Assembly: GCA_035566015.1 (NCBI GenBank)
Contig: DATMRS010000002.1
Location: forward strand, 193,730-257,729
Origin: DATMRS01 sp035566015
Lineage (GTDB): Bacteria; Pseudomonadota; Alphaproteobacteria; Sphingomonadales; Sphingomonadaceae
DNA length: 64,000 nucleotides
Reading direction: 5' to 3'
The translations under genes and the position numbers were made by a program. Below the pieces are notes generated by a model. The model was not told where the DNA came from. It made no database searches and worked only from the letters and a program-made list of their open reading frames with translations. Positions within the stretch are counted from its first letter, which is position 1, and every line of letters starts with the position of its first letter. Positions 52,855 to 60,911 of this stretch are shown here, one piece after another.

Positions 52855-53784
52855 TCAGGTCTCGCGGGCTTGCTCGCAGCGGCGGATTACGTCCTCCTCG
52901 ATCCGTTCGAGCATTTCGTAGCGGCGACGATACATGGCCCGCTTCTTGGCTGGAATCTCCTCGATCGATCGCTGTCGCCTCGCGACGGGCAGCTCGAACC
53001 AGATCGAATCGACCTCGACGCCGCCACGGTCTTTCCAGATTGCATCATAATCGGGGGACATCGGCTCCCGCGCCTTTGCGCCGAAATAGGGGCTGCGGTG
53101 ATGGCGTTCCCGATCGGAGACGGCGAAGATGTGCCGCACGCCGAGTGCCCTGCACAGCATCTGGAACAGTTCGATCAGAAGGTCGCGCGGGCGCAACCCA
53201 TGCGCCGCCTTGGTGAGATCGCGATAGAGATCGAGCGCGCCCTCTATGTCGCGGCCTTGTAATCCGCCGATGAAGGCCGACAAGGCGCCATCCTGCTCGA
53301 ACAGGGCAAAGCTCAACGAATAGATGCGTGTCTCCCCCGCGAAGAGATTGATGGCGATCTGGCCTTCGCGCATGAACCATTTGGGGTTGTCGAGGATGAC
53401 CGACAAATCCTCCCGTATCTCGTCCAGACGCAGCAGTTCGGTCTCGCGGCCGACGGGTACGTCGACGATTCCGCCCATGCGATCGGCGATCGCATGATGT
53501 CCGCTGATCCGTGCGACACGCTTCGCGGCGTCCCAGGTAACGCACTGATAAGGCCAGATCGCCACGCCCACGATTTCCGGGCGGTGGCCGACCAGCCGGC
53601 CGAGGCCACTGCCCGCCGGCGCGTGCATCAATGGGCGAAGAGCGCCGTAAGAGCGTAGCGCGGCGGCAAGAAACCAGATTCGGCGTTTCAGATGAACGAG
53701 GCCGCTGCCCTCGCAAATGGTGTCCGATGTCCGCCAGAGCCAGCGGAAATCCCCGAATATCGACCGTCCGCTGCCTGTCGGCAC
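52855..53784 (-). CDS. DUF535 (VirK/YbjX) family protein
   Basis: A 309-residue protein of the DUF535 family (VirK of Shigella and YbjX of E. coli belong to it; molecular function unknown). The segment LFEQDGALSAFIGGLQGRD is a family hallmark, preceded by AINLFAGETRIYSLSF and followed by GLRPRDLLIELFQMLCRALGV and HHRSPYFGAKAREP. A role linked to envelope stress or virulence is known for relatives; none is inferred here. It lies upstream of the Na/Pi carrier on the same strand, 15 bases from its TTG. Confidence 0.85.
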   Translation of the reverse strand: MPTGSGRSIFGDFRWLWRTSDTICEGSGLVHLKRRIWFLAAALRSYGALRPLMHAPAGSGLGRLVGHRPEIVGVAIWPYQCVTWDAAKRVARISGHHAIADRMGGIVDVPVGRETELLRLDEIREDLSVILDNPKWFMREGQIAINLFAGETRIYSLSFALFEQDGALSAFIGGLQGRDIEGALDLYRDLTKAAHGLRPRDLLIELFQMLCRALGVRHIFAVSDRERHHRSPYFGAKAREPMSPDYDAIWKDRGGVEVDSIWFELPVARRQRSIEEIPAKKRAMYRRRYEMLERIEEDVIRRCEQARET

Positions 53785-53951
53785 TTTGCCCCCCTTGCCC
53801 TGATGGCGAAATCATAGCCGTGGTTCGGGCGGCTGTCAGCGGCCTTCCCATGGATGCCGGACATGCGTGTCCGGCGCGTTCATTGCCCTGTTCGTCCTTG
53901 AATTTCTCTTTTTTACTCGACGTTTTAGACACCGAAGGCCATTTACGCGCC

Positions 53952-54320
53952 ATGCCTTCGCTCGACCGTTTGTTGAAACTGCTCTTCTGGGCCGCTCTGG
54001 TCTTCGCTTATGTCGCAGCGGTGATGCCGCCGGCCGACGCGCCTATCTTCTCCCGCTCCGACAAAGTGGAGCATATGGTGGCGTTCCTGACGCTCTCGCT
54101 GCTCGCCGGACTTGGCTGGCGCAGGCTTGGGCTGCTGTGGATCGGCGTGCTGCTCGCTGCATTCGGGGCGTTCATCGAATTCAGCCAGATGATCCCGGCG
54201 CTACACCGTGACGCGGATATAAGCGATTGGATCGCCGACGGCGTCGCCATCATGGTCGGCCTGCTGGTTGCCAGTCTTGCCCGTCCGCTCATCGATCGGA
54301 TTGTCGGGGATCGCCACTGA
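53952..54320 (+). CDS. VanZ-like membrane protein
   Basis: A 122-residue protein starting at ATG 53952 (MPSLDRLLKLLFWAALVFAYVAAVMP) with about four membrane helices. The SDKVEHMVAFLTLSLLAGLG segment (D-K-H-F pattern) and DISDWIADGVAIMVG (D-x-x-D-x-x-A-N/D-x-x-G) are typical of VanZ-like proteins. VanZ confers low-level teicoplanin resistance in enterococci; most relatives have no known role. The frame upstream of the ATG is noncoding. Confidence 0.8.
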   Translation: MPSLDRLLKLLFWAALVFAYVAAVMPPADAPIFSRSDKVEHMVAFLTLSLLAGLGWRRLGLLWIGVLLAAFGAFIEFSQMIPALHRDADISDWIADGVAIMVGLLVASLARPLIDRIVGDRH

Positions 54321-54337
54321 CCGGTGACGACTGGCGC

Positions 54338-55966
54338 TCAGCCGAAGTCAGGATGAAGGAAGCGCCACGGGTCGCTGTCGCTGCCGCGCGGGACTGTCAC
54401 CTCGATCAGAACCGGACGTTCGGCGGCGAAGGCGCGTTCCAGCACCGGGCGTAGAGCCTGCGGCGTCGCCACCCGATGCGCCTCGACGCCGAAGGCTTCG
54501 GCGAACTTCACGAAATCGGGGTTGACCAGTTCGGAACCCAGCAGCCTTCCGCCGAACTGTTCCTGCTGATCGCGCCGGACATTGCCGAACGCCTCATTGT
54601 TGAAGACGATCGTGACGAGGTTGATGCCATATTGCACCGCCGTCGCCAGTTCCTGCGCCGCGAAGAGGAAGCCGCCGTCACCATTGATCGAGACGACCGC
54701 CTTGTCCGGATTGGCGACCTTGACGCCGAGCGCGGTCGCGAAGCCGAAACCCAGCGTTCCCTGATAGCCGGCGGTGACGAGCGTGCGCGGATGATAGACA
54801 GGAAAGCCGAAGATCGAGGCGAAGCCGACCTGGCTGATCTCCTCGACGAAGAAGCCGTCACGCGGCAGCACGTCGCGGATCGCGCGAAGATAATCGACCT
54901 GCGGCTGGATCGCCTGGATCGCCGCTTCGGCCGCCGCCTTCGTCTCGGCGAGCAGCGCGGTGCGACGGGGCGGCGGACCGGCACGGTCGACGGCCAGCGC
55001 GAGCGCCCTTGCGCCCGTCGCCGCATCGCCAAGGATGTTTACGGTAGCGGACAGGCGGTGCACCTCGGCCGGGTCCACATCGATGCGGATGAGCTTGAGT
55101 CCCGCCGGGCGATGCCGCCAGCGTATGTCGAGCAACTCGAAACGCGAGCCGATCACGACCGCGACGTCGGTTTCAGGCCAGAGGCGTTGCCCCGCGGCGA
55201 CGGTGAAGCCGAGCGGATGATCGTCGGCAACGATCCCGCGCCCGCCGCGGAAGCTCACGACCGGTGCACCGAGTGCCTCGGCCAACGCTGTCACCTCCGC
55301 GCTTGCATCGAGTGCACCCGATCCGACGAAGATCATCGGCGCCTTCGCCGACGACAGCAGCGCCGCCGCCTCGGCGATCGCGTCCTCATCGAGCGGCGGA
55401 TCGGCGAAGACGGGCAAGGGCGTACAGGAGCCGACATGCGCCGTTGCGGTGAAATAGTCCCACGACGCCTGCAATGCCGCCGTGCCCCGCCGTCCCGACC
55501 GCATCTCCTGAAACGCACGCGCCATCAGATGCGGGGCCTCGGCCGGATGCTCGATATGCGCGGCCCATTTGGTGAGATGACGCAGGACATCAAGCTGGCC
55601 GGGAAGCTCATGCAACTGGCCGCGTCCCCGCCCCCGGAAGCCCGCCAGCACGTCGCCCGTCAGCGCGAGCACCGGGGCGTTGCAGCCCTGTGCGGTGAGC
55701 AATCCCGCCGAGGCGTTAAGGATGCCGGGGCCGGGGACCACCGCGAACACGCCCGGTTTGCCGGACGACCGCGCATAGCCGAACGCCATATAGGCCGACC
55801 CCTGCTCGTGCCGCGCGCCGATTGTACGGATCGAATCGGCGGCTTGCGCCAAAGCGTCCGTCAGCCCGTAAATCTGCGCGCCGGGGAGCGAAAAGACGGT
55901 ATCGACGCCGTGTGCGATCAGGGCATCGACGATTGCCTGTCCACCGGTGCGCGACGTGTGGGTCAT
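54338..55966 (-). CDS. thiamine-diphosphate-dependent enzyme (acetolactate synthase-like)
   Basis: A 542-residue enzyme of the acetolactate synthase/pyruvate decarboxylase superfamily. The N-terminal pyrimidine-binding domain holds the catalytic glutamate in GARHEQGSAYMAFGYAR (Glu near residue 54). A central Rossmann-like domain follows, and the C-terminal ThDP domain carries the GDGG....NN motif (NGDGGFLFAAQELATAVQ and VFNNEAFGN). It is not the biosynthetic IlvB by context: no ilvN or ilvC is nearby. The substrate (a 2-oxo acid) is unknown. Confidence 0.85.
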   Translation of the reverse strand: MTHTSRTGGQAIVDALIAHGVDTVFSLPGAQIYGLTDALAQAADSIRTIGARHEQGSAYMAFGYARSSGKPGVFAVVPGPGILNASAGLLTAQGCNAPVLALTGDVLAGFRGRGRGQLHELPGQLDVLRHLTKWAAHIEHPAEAPHLMARAFQEMRSGRRGTAALQASWDYFTATAHVGSCTPLPVFADPPLDEDAIAEAAALLSSAKAPMIFVGSGALDASAEVTALAEALGAPVVSFRGGRGIVADDHPLGFTVAAGQRLWPETDVAVVIGSRFELLDIRWRHRPAGLKLIRIDVDPAEVHRLSATVNILGDAATGARALALAVDRAGPPPRRTALLAETKAAAEAAIQAIQPQVDYLRAIRDVLPRDGFFVEEISQVGFASIFGFPVYHPRTLVTAGYQGTLGFGFATALGVKVANPDKAVVSINGDGGFLFAAQELATAVQYGINLVTIVFNNEAFGNVRRDQQEQFGGRLLGSELVNPDFVKFAEAFGVEAHRVATPQALRPVLERAFAAERPVLIEVTVPRGSDSDPWRFLHPDFG

Positions 55967-56147
55967 CGGAATCCTTGTTTATTCAGTGAGAGGGTGAAGC
56001 GGTGCGGCGCGCATTCGGTGATTGAAGCGGGGTGATATCGGCCTTTATGATTGCGAGGGGTGGCTATCGAACGGCATGCTTGTCAAGCGCCGCCCAAAAT
56101 CCCGATGACCGCTTTCTCCCCGCGCGCGCATTTGTTATCCTCCTGCC

Positions 56148-56378
56148 ATGGTCAAGCAGGACTCCCGCTCCAAGGCTCGCAGCGCCCGCGCCGGAACACC
56201 GGTGAGCGTTCGGCTCGATCCGGAACTGCTCGCCGCGCTCGACGCCTGGATCGCCCGCCACACCGAGCCGCGTCCCTCTCGCCCCGAAGCGATTCGCCGG
56301 GTGTTGGCAGGCAGCCTCGGCAGCAATCATCCCTCCACCGCGCTGCCGGGCCTCGTGACCGGGCGCGACATAATCTGA
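56148..56378 (+). CDS. small ribbon-helix-helix DNA-binding protein
   Basis: A 76-residue protein with a ribbon-helix-helix (CopG/Arc) domain: PVSVRLDPELLAALDAWIARH as strand and first helix, then SRPEAIRRVLAGSL as second helix. Such proteins are autoregulators, often antitoxins, but no toxin-like frame follows within 70 bases (a tRNA does). A basic, Ser-rich N-terminus precedes the domain. Confidence 0.75.
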   Translation: MVKQDSRSKARSARAGTPVSVRLDPELLAALDAWIARHTEPRPSRPEAIRRVLAGSLGSNHPSTALPGLVTGRDII

Positions 56379-56451
56379 ATTTGGGCCCGCATATTTTCCT
56401 CACTATCAGGCGGTTTCTCCTCGCCCAAAAATGCTCTAAGGCCGACGCCGT

Positions 56452-56530
<79 letters not shown>

Positions 56531-56692
56531 CTTCCTTTTGTTTCACCGGAATAGCCCTGCGTCCTCTTTTGATGGGCGCGCCGAAAACAATCCGCCCCAT
56601 CCGATATCCCCCGATCGGGGGAAGCGGCGTTCCCATCCGGCCTGCACATAGCGCGAGGCGGATTCGCGCCTATCGTTAAAGGGGGTTCAACC

Positions 56693-57499
56693 ATGAATGG
56701 GATGGGAATATCCGGCTTGCTGTCTGCCGTCGCCTTGGCGGCGATTTCGGCCACGCCGGCCAGTGCTGCCGACAATGCCTCGGATGGCGGCTTCTATGTC
56801 CAGTTGCGCGCCGGCGTGCAGAGCGTCAGCGATCCGAAAGGCGCTTTCTTCGATGAAGCGGGGACATTCAGCGGCGGCGACGTCGAACTTGATGCCGTTC
56901 CGGCCGGTTCGGATAGCTTGGGAGTCAAGTTCCGGACGAAGAGCAGCGCCAGTTTCGGCGCCGACATGGGTTACGATTTCGGCCAGGTGCGTGCGGAACT
57001 GGGCCTGACCTATGGTCGTAACAAGGTCAATGGCCTCACCGTTCGCTCGCTGAACGGCGCAGCGGCAACGGGCCTGACCGACGAGGATGCGCAGGCTTTC
57101 TGCGACTATCTGGCCGATGGCGAGGACGCGACCACCTGTACCCTCAAGGGCAACACCATTTCGGCGGGCGGCAGCTTTGCCAAACTGCGGCAATTGGGGG
57201 CGATGGTTTCGCTATGGTATGACGTACCCACCGGCTCGCCGCTGGAGCCCTATGTCGGCGGTGGCGTCGGCCTTGTGGGCTACCATATCGCGACGGGCGA
57301 CGATGGTGAGGGGAAGGTACGCTTCGGCTGGCAGATCGGCGGGGGTGTTGCCTATAAGCTGAGCCGCAATGTCGCCCTGACGGCCGATTATCGATATCGC
57401 CAGGTTAAGGGCGCGACGTTCGATGACGAAGGTTCGGGGCTTGTGCTTGGCAAGCTCAAAACGTCCCTTATAAGTGCGGGACTGCGTTTCACCCTGTAG
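56693..57499 (+). CDS. outer-membrane beta-barrel protein
   Basis: A 268-residue OmpA-like or OmpW-like barrel. The signal peptide ends at ATPASA (about residue 26). Then alternating amphipathic strands occur (GGFYVQLRAGVQSV, SFGADMGYDFGQVRAELGL, PYVGGGVGLVGYHI, NVALTADYRYRQV), ending in the barrel-insertion signal SAGLRFTL with a terminal hydrophobic/aromatic pattern. Two cysteines near residues 141 and 152 could pair. No periplasmic OmpA domain is present. AAAGGGGG precedes the ATG, and a strong terminator follows. Confidence 0.88.
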   Translation: MNGMGISGLLSAVALAAISATPASAADNASDGGFYVQLRAGVQSVSDPKGAFFDEAGTFSGGDVELDAVPAGSDSLGVKFRTKSSASFGADMGYDFGQVRAELGLTYGRNKVNGLTVRSLNGAAATGLTDEDAQAFCDYLADGEDATTCTLKGNTISAGGSFAKLRQLGAMVSLWYDVPTGSPLEPYVGGGVGLVGYHIATGDDGEGKVRFGWQIGGGVAYKLSRNVALTADYRYRQVKGATFDDEGSGLVLGKLKTSLISAGLRFTL

Positions 57500-57511
57500 G
57501 GTGATCGAAGG

Positions 57512-57545
57512 CCGGGGCCGATCAACCGGCCCCGGTATCTTCCTG
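57512..57545 (+). terminator. rho-independent terminator after the barrel protein
   Basis: CCGGGGCCG (57512-57520) and CGGCCCCGG (57527-57535) form a perfect 9-bp stem with the 6-base loop ATCAAC, starting 12 bases after the stop and followed by the pyrimidine-rich TATCTTCCTGTT. Confidence 0.7.
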
Positions 57546-57587
57546 TTCGCTTGATGTTTGGCATTCCTTTCGTGTGCGGGACTCTGG

Positions 57588-58688
57588 ATGAGCGAACGAA
57601 GGCTGCTCGATCTCGATGGGCTTTACGCGGCTATCGAGGATGATTCGTCGTTGGAAACGTTAGCGTCGTCCGTCGCGGCGGCCTGCGGCACGCGCTCCGC
57701 AATGATCAGTTATGAGAACGCCCAAGCCGATTTCCACCTGGCGCGGATGAACTATTGGCCGTCGGCGGCCTATCTGCGTTATTTTGCGGAGTTCGCGGAG
57801 GGCGACCCTTGGCTCGCCGTCGTGAACCCGCCGGAGATTGCGGGCCGGGCGCTCAGTTTCGACGATCTTTTGCCGCCCGCGCGGTTTGTGGAAACAGCGA
57901 TGTTCAACGAACTGTTTCTGCCCTTGGGGGACGATACCGGCCGATGCCTCGGCATCATCGCCCCTCGCGGCTCTGATGGCTTGACGATGGGGGTGCATCG
58001 TGCGTTGGGCGATCGGGAATTCACGCCATTGGACGCCGCCCGGCTCAACGACGTTTATGGTCATCTGCGCCGCGTTCTGCGCCTTCGTGCCCTACTCGGC
58101 AAGGAGCGGCGCGATACAGCGCGCGTGCAGGCAATGCTGGATGCCAGCGATCGTGGCATGCTGCTGGTGGACGGGAAGCTGACGATCCTGCGCGCTTCGG
58201 CCGAGGCGTTGCGCTGTATCGATCTTCGCGACGGTCTGTCCTGCCGCCAGGGCAGATTGCATTGTGCATCGCCAGCGGTTGAAGGTGATATCCGCAAGGC
58301 GGTGCAGGCGACGATCGATCGATTACCCGTCGCGTGTTCGGCCTTCCTGTGCGAGCGTCCGTCCGGACGCATGGCCTTTCGTCTCGTCATTTTGCCGGCG
58401 GGCCTCAGGGGCGATGCGGGCGCGTTGATCTTCATCGATGATATCGCGCTGCGCCGTGATCGCGATCGGATACGCTGGCTGCGTGACGCCTATCATCTGA
58501 GCGCCGCTGAAACCGCCTTGGCCGAAGGGCTGCTTACCGGTGAATCGATCGATGAGGTGGCGGCACGGCGCGGAGTCGGAAGGGAAACCGTTCGGAGCCA
58601 GTTGAAGGCCTTGTTCGTCAAGACAGCCACACGACGTCAGGCCGACCTTGTACGGCTATTGGTTCAGATGCCGGGGTCCGCGCAATAA
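57588..58688 (+). CDS. LuxR-family transcriptional regulator
   Basis: A 366-residue regulator starting at ATG 57588 (MSERRLLDLDGLYAA). The C-terminal 60 residues are a LuxR/GerE helix-turn-helix: YHLSAAETALAEGLLTGESIDEVA (in two helices) then GVGRETVRSQLKALFVKTATRRQADLVRLL. The N-terminal 280 residues have no clear named domain; GMLLVDGKLTILRASAEALRCI in the middle looks PAS-like. There is no receiver domain, so activation by a small ligand is possible. It converges on the monooxygenase gene. Confidence 0.88.
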   Translation: MSERRLLDLDGLYAAIEDDSSLETLASSVAAACGTRSAMISYENAQADFHLARMNYWPSAAYLRYFAEFAEGDPWLAVVNPPEIAGRALSFDDLLPPARFVETAMFNELFLPLGDDTGRCLGIIAPRGSDGLTMGVHRALGDREFTPLDAARLNDVYGHLRRVLRLRALLGKERRDTARVQAMLDASDRGMLLVDGKLTILRASAEALRCIDLRDGLSCRQGRLHCASPAVEGDIRKAVQATIDRLPVACSAFLCERPSGRMAFRLVILPAGLRGDAGALIFIDDIALRRDRDRIRWLRDAYHLSAAETALAEGLLTGESIDEVAARRGVGRETVRSQLKALFVKTATRRQADLVRLLVQMPGSAQ

Positions 58689-58707
58689 CTCCCCAACGTG
58701 ACGTCTG

Positions 58708-59868
58708 TCAGTTCCTGTTGGTGAACTTTTCGATCGTGAGCCGGGTGGCGTTCATATTGGCGGTGCTGAAGGCTTCGCGGTTGGCGCCCATCCATTCATA
58801 GGAGGCCGTCCGCCGCATGTTGCTGCCGGCGAATTTCGGCATGACGTAGCGCGCGATCAGGTCGAAGGATCGTTTGGTCGTCTCCGGATCGGCCCAGTTC
58901 TGGCCGAGGATCAGGATACAGCCGAAGCCGCCCGTTTTTTCCCAATAGCGTTCAAGCTGGGCGACGGCGTCATCGGGCGTGCCGATAACGGCGGCTTGTT
59001 TGGCGATCATCTCCTCGATCGAGCCGAGGCCGATCGCCGCAGGGCCCAAAGGACTGACCTGATAGGAATAGTTCGACCATTTCTCGAATCCCCATGCGAG
59101 GTCGTCGATCGCCTGCTGCCGGGTTTCGGCGATATGGAAGGGCGCCATCAGGCGAAGGTCGGACCGCGCCATGGCGTGCCCTGCCTCGGCAGCCGTGCGG
59201 CAGGCGATATTCCAATTGCCGTCGAGCGCGGAATAGCCGGCTTCGCTTGCCGCCGCCACGCAGAGCATGCCAAGGCCATGGCGGCCCGCCAGCACCGCGC
59301 CGTTGGGCGTTATCGTGCTGGTGGCGGCCAGATGGGGGCGGCGCCCCTTGTAAGGAGCAAGCTGAAGACGGGCATGGTCGAGTTCGAACCAGTCCGTCTT
59401 GCGGGTGACGATTTCGCCGTCGAGCAGGCGCACGATCACGTCGACCGCCTCACTCATCCGATCGCGCTGCGTCTCGGCGCGAATGCCCAACATGCGGGCA
59501 TCGGAGTGGAGCAGGCCGGGGCCGAAGCCGAACATGGCCCGTCCGCGTGTCTGATGATCGAGCTGCGCGATTCGGCCGGCGACGGTGAAAGGGTGATGAT
59601 AAGGCAGCGAGACGACACCCGTTCCGAGGCGGATGCGCTGCGTCCGCTCCGCAGCGGCGGCGATGAACAATTCAGGCGAGGCGACAATCTCGAACCCGCC
59701 CGAATGATGTTCGCCGATCCAGGCCTCGTCATAGCCGAGCCGGTCGAGATGCTCGATCAACTGGAGATCGCGCTGGAGACAGAGGGATGGATTTTCGTCC
59801 AGCGGATGGAAGGGCGGCAGGAAAATGCCGTAGCGAAGGTCTGCCTTATCGGCTGTCTTGTCTGTCAT
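58708..59868 (-). CDS. luciferase-like flavin-dependent monooxygenase
   Basis: A 386-residue LLM-class enzyme (bacterial luciferase fold, uses reduced FMN). RYGIFLPPFHPLDENPSLCLQRDL (start), YDEAWIGEHHSGGFEIVASPELF and RIRLGTGVVSLPYHHPF are typical of the limonene monooxygenase/alkanal-type subgroup. No reductase partner is adjacent; the FMN reductase at 48.2 kb is a distant possibility. The substrate is unknown. Confidence 0.87.
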   Translation of the reverse strand: MTDKTADKADLRYGIFLPPFHPLDENPSLCLQRDLQLIEHLDRLGYDEAWIGEHHSGGFEIVASPELFIAAAAERTQRIRLGTGVVSLPYHHPFTVAGRIAQLDHQTRGRAMFGFGPGLLHSDARMLGIRAETQRDRMSEAVDVIVRLLDGEIVTRKTDWFELDHARLQLAPYKGRRPHLAATSTITPNGAVLAGRHGLGMLCVAAASEAGYSALDGNWNIACRTAAEAGHAMARSDLRLMAPFHIAETRQQAIDDLAWGFEKWSNYSYQVSPLGPAAIGLGSIEEMIAKQAAVIGTPDDAVAQLERYWEKTGGFGCILILGQNWADPETTKRSFDLIARYVMPKFAGSNMRRTASYEWMGANREAFSTANMNATRLTIEKFTNRN

Positions 59869-59906
59869 GCGCGATCATCCCTCCCGGTATTGCCGTTCGT
59901 TCGGCG

Positions 59907-59987
59907 CTTCTCCCTCTTGCTTATCGGAGGGAGAAGCCGGTTTCACCATGTGGAGTGAAATAGAGCCTTTCCTCCGGTAGCCGGAGG
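59907..59987. promoter_or_regulatory. three successive hairpins between LLM gene and infC
   Basis: CTTCTCCCTC (59907-59916) pairs perfectly with GAGGGAGAAG (59927-59936). TTTCAC (59941-59946) pairs with GTGAAA (59955-59960). CCTCCGG (59971-59977) pairs with CCGGAGG (59981-59987). They lie about 110-200 bases before infC and 40-120 before the divergent monooxygenase. They could be a transcript leader or terminators; nothing decides which. Confidence 0.4.
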
Positions 59988-60082
59988 GGCACGTCGGCAG
60001 GAAATGCAGGGGTGATGCGGCCGCGCCACTTTTCTTGGGGCGTGGCAGCCCTTATATAGCAGGCCTGTTTCCGTAGCGATCG

Positions 60083-60099
60083 AAGGAGAAACCGCTATA
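60083..60099 (+). promoter_or_regulatory. infC ribosome-binding site with likely AUA start
   Basis: AAGGAG (60083-60088) is the only good Shine-Dalgarno before infC, but it is 20 bases from the ATG at 60109. Eight bases after it comes ATA (60097-60099), in frame, reading (M)RPPMIRRPLGQPP. infC is known in other bacteria to start with AUU, AUC or AUA, which lets IF3 repress its own translation. Confidence 0.5.
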
Positions 60100-60108
60100 C
60101 GTCCGCCC

Positions 60109-60648
60109 ATGATTCGGCGCCCGCTGGGGCAGCCGCCAATGCCGCTTAATGGCCCCCGGTTCAATGAGTTCATCCAGTCGCCCAAAGTTCGGGTGATCGA
60201 TGAAAACGGCGAAAATCTGGGCGTGATGTATACGCGGGAAGCGATCGAACAGGCGGCCGAGGTGGGGCTCGACCTCGTCGAGGTGTCGCCCAATGCCGAT
60301 CCTCCCGTCGCCAAGTTCCTCGACGTCGGCAAGTTCAAGTACGAGTCCCAGAAGAAGGCGAATCTCGCCCGCAAGAGCCAGAAGACGCAGGAGATCAAGG
60401 AGATCAAGATGCGTCCGAACATCGACGATCATGATTATGATACGAAGATGAAGAAGGTTCAGGAATTCATCGGGGAAGGCGACAAGGTGAAAGTCACGTT
60501 GCGCTTCCGTGGCCGCGAACTGGCGCATGGCCAGCTTGGCATGCAGGTACTTCAGCGCGTTCAGGCGGATATCGCCGAGATCGCGAAGGTGGAGCAGCAT
60601 CCCCGCATGGAAGGGCGCCAGATGCTGATGGTGCTCGCGCCCAAATAA
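60109..60648 (+). CDS. infC: translation initiation factor IF-3
   Basis: IF3 binds the 30S subunit, prevents 50S joining and checks start codon and initiator tRNA. The 179-residue protein (from ATG 60109) has the N-domain with GPRFNEFIQSPKVRVIDENG (exactly typical), the Lys-rich linker (KKANLARKSQKTQEIKEIKMRP in two parts) and the C-domain (KVKVTLRFRGRELAH). The gene probably starts at ATA 60097, four codons earlier, as argued in the ribosome-binding-site entry; ATT at 60112 is another non-AUG possibility. The downstream rpmI-rplT pair, often linked to infC, is absent here. Confidence 0.96.
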   Translation: MIRRPLGQPPMPLNGPRFNEFIQSPKVRVIDENGENLGVMYTREAIEQAAEVGLDLVEVSPNADPPVAKFLDVGKFKYESQKKANLARKSQKTQEIKEIKMRPNIDDHDYDTKMKKVQEFIGEGDKVKVTLRFRGRELAHGQLGMQVLQRVQADIAEIAKVEQHPRMEGRQMLMVLAPK

Positions 60649-60689
60649 GCGGTCCTCTCCCTTTTTGGGACTGCGCAGGCCTGAGACTC

Positions 60690-60737
60690 GATTCCCTTCG
60701 GTCATCCTCACGCAGGTGGGAATGGCGAAGGGAAATC
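60690..60737. repeat. imperfect hairpin downstream of infC
   Basis: GATTCCCTTCG (60690-60700) and CGAAGGGAAATC (60726-60737) are near reverse complements, and between them CATCCTCAC and GTGGGAATG pair around GCAG. It lies 42 bases after the infC stop and could terminate infC transcripts, although it has no T run. The inner part resembles the arms of the dispersed inverted repeats. Confidence 0.5.
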
Positions 60738-60865
60738 CTCGGGAATCGCCGGGCGGATCAGCCTCTCCCTTGAGTAAAAGTTAACCATCTCTGTTGCACA
60801 ATCGCCGCAACGCCGACCTGTTCGTCTGCCAAGAGGGTTGAGAGGGTGGCGTGGGGGGTGTCGTT

Positions 60866-60879
60866 CGTTTACGTAAACG
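60866..60879. promoter_or_regulatory. 14-bp perfect palindrome before the TonB receptor
   Basis: CGTTTACGTAAACG is an exact palindrome 32 bases upstream of the receptor ATG, in an otherwise GC-rich leader. Position and symmetry suggest a repressor operator. The protein that binds it is unknown, and no regulator gene is adjacent. Confidence 0.4.
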
Positions 60880-60911
60880 GCAACTTCGGGTGCGTTGGCG
60901 TGGAGATAGAA

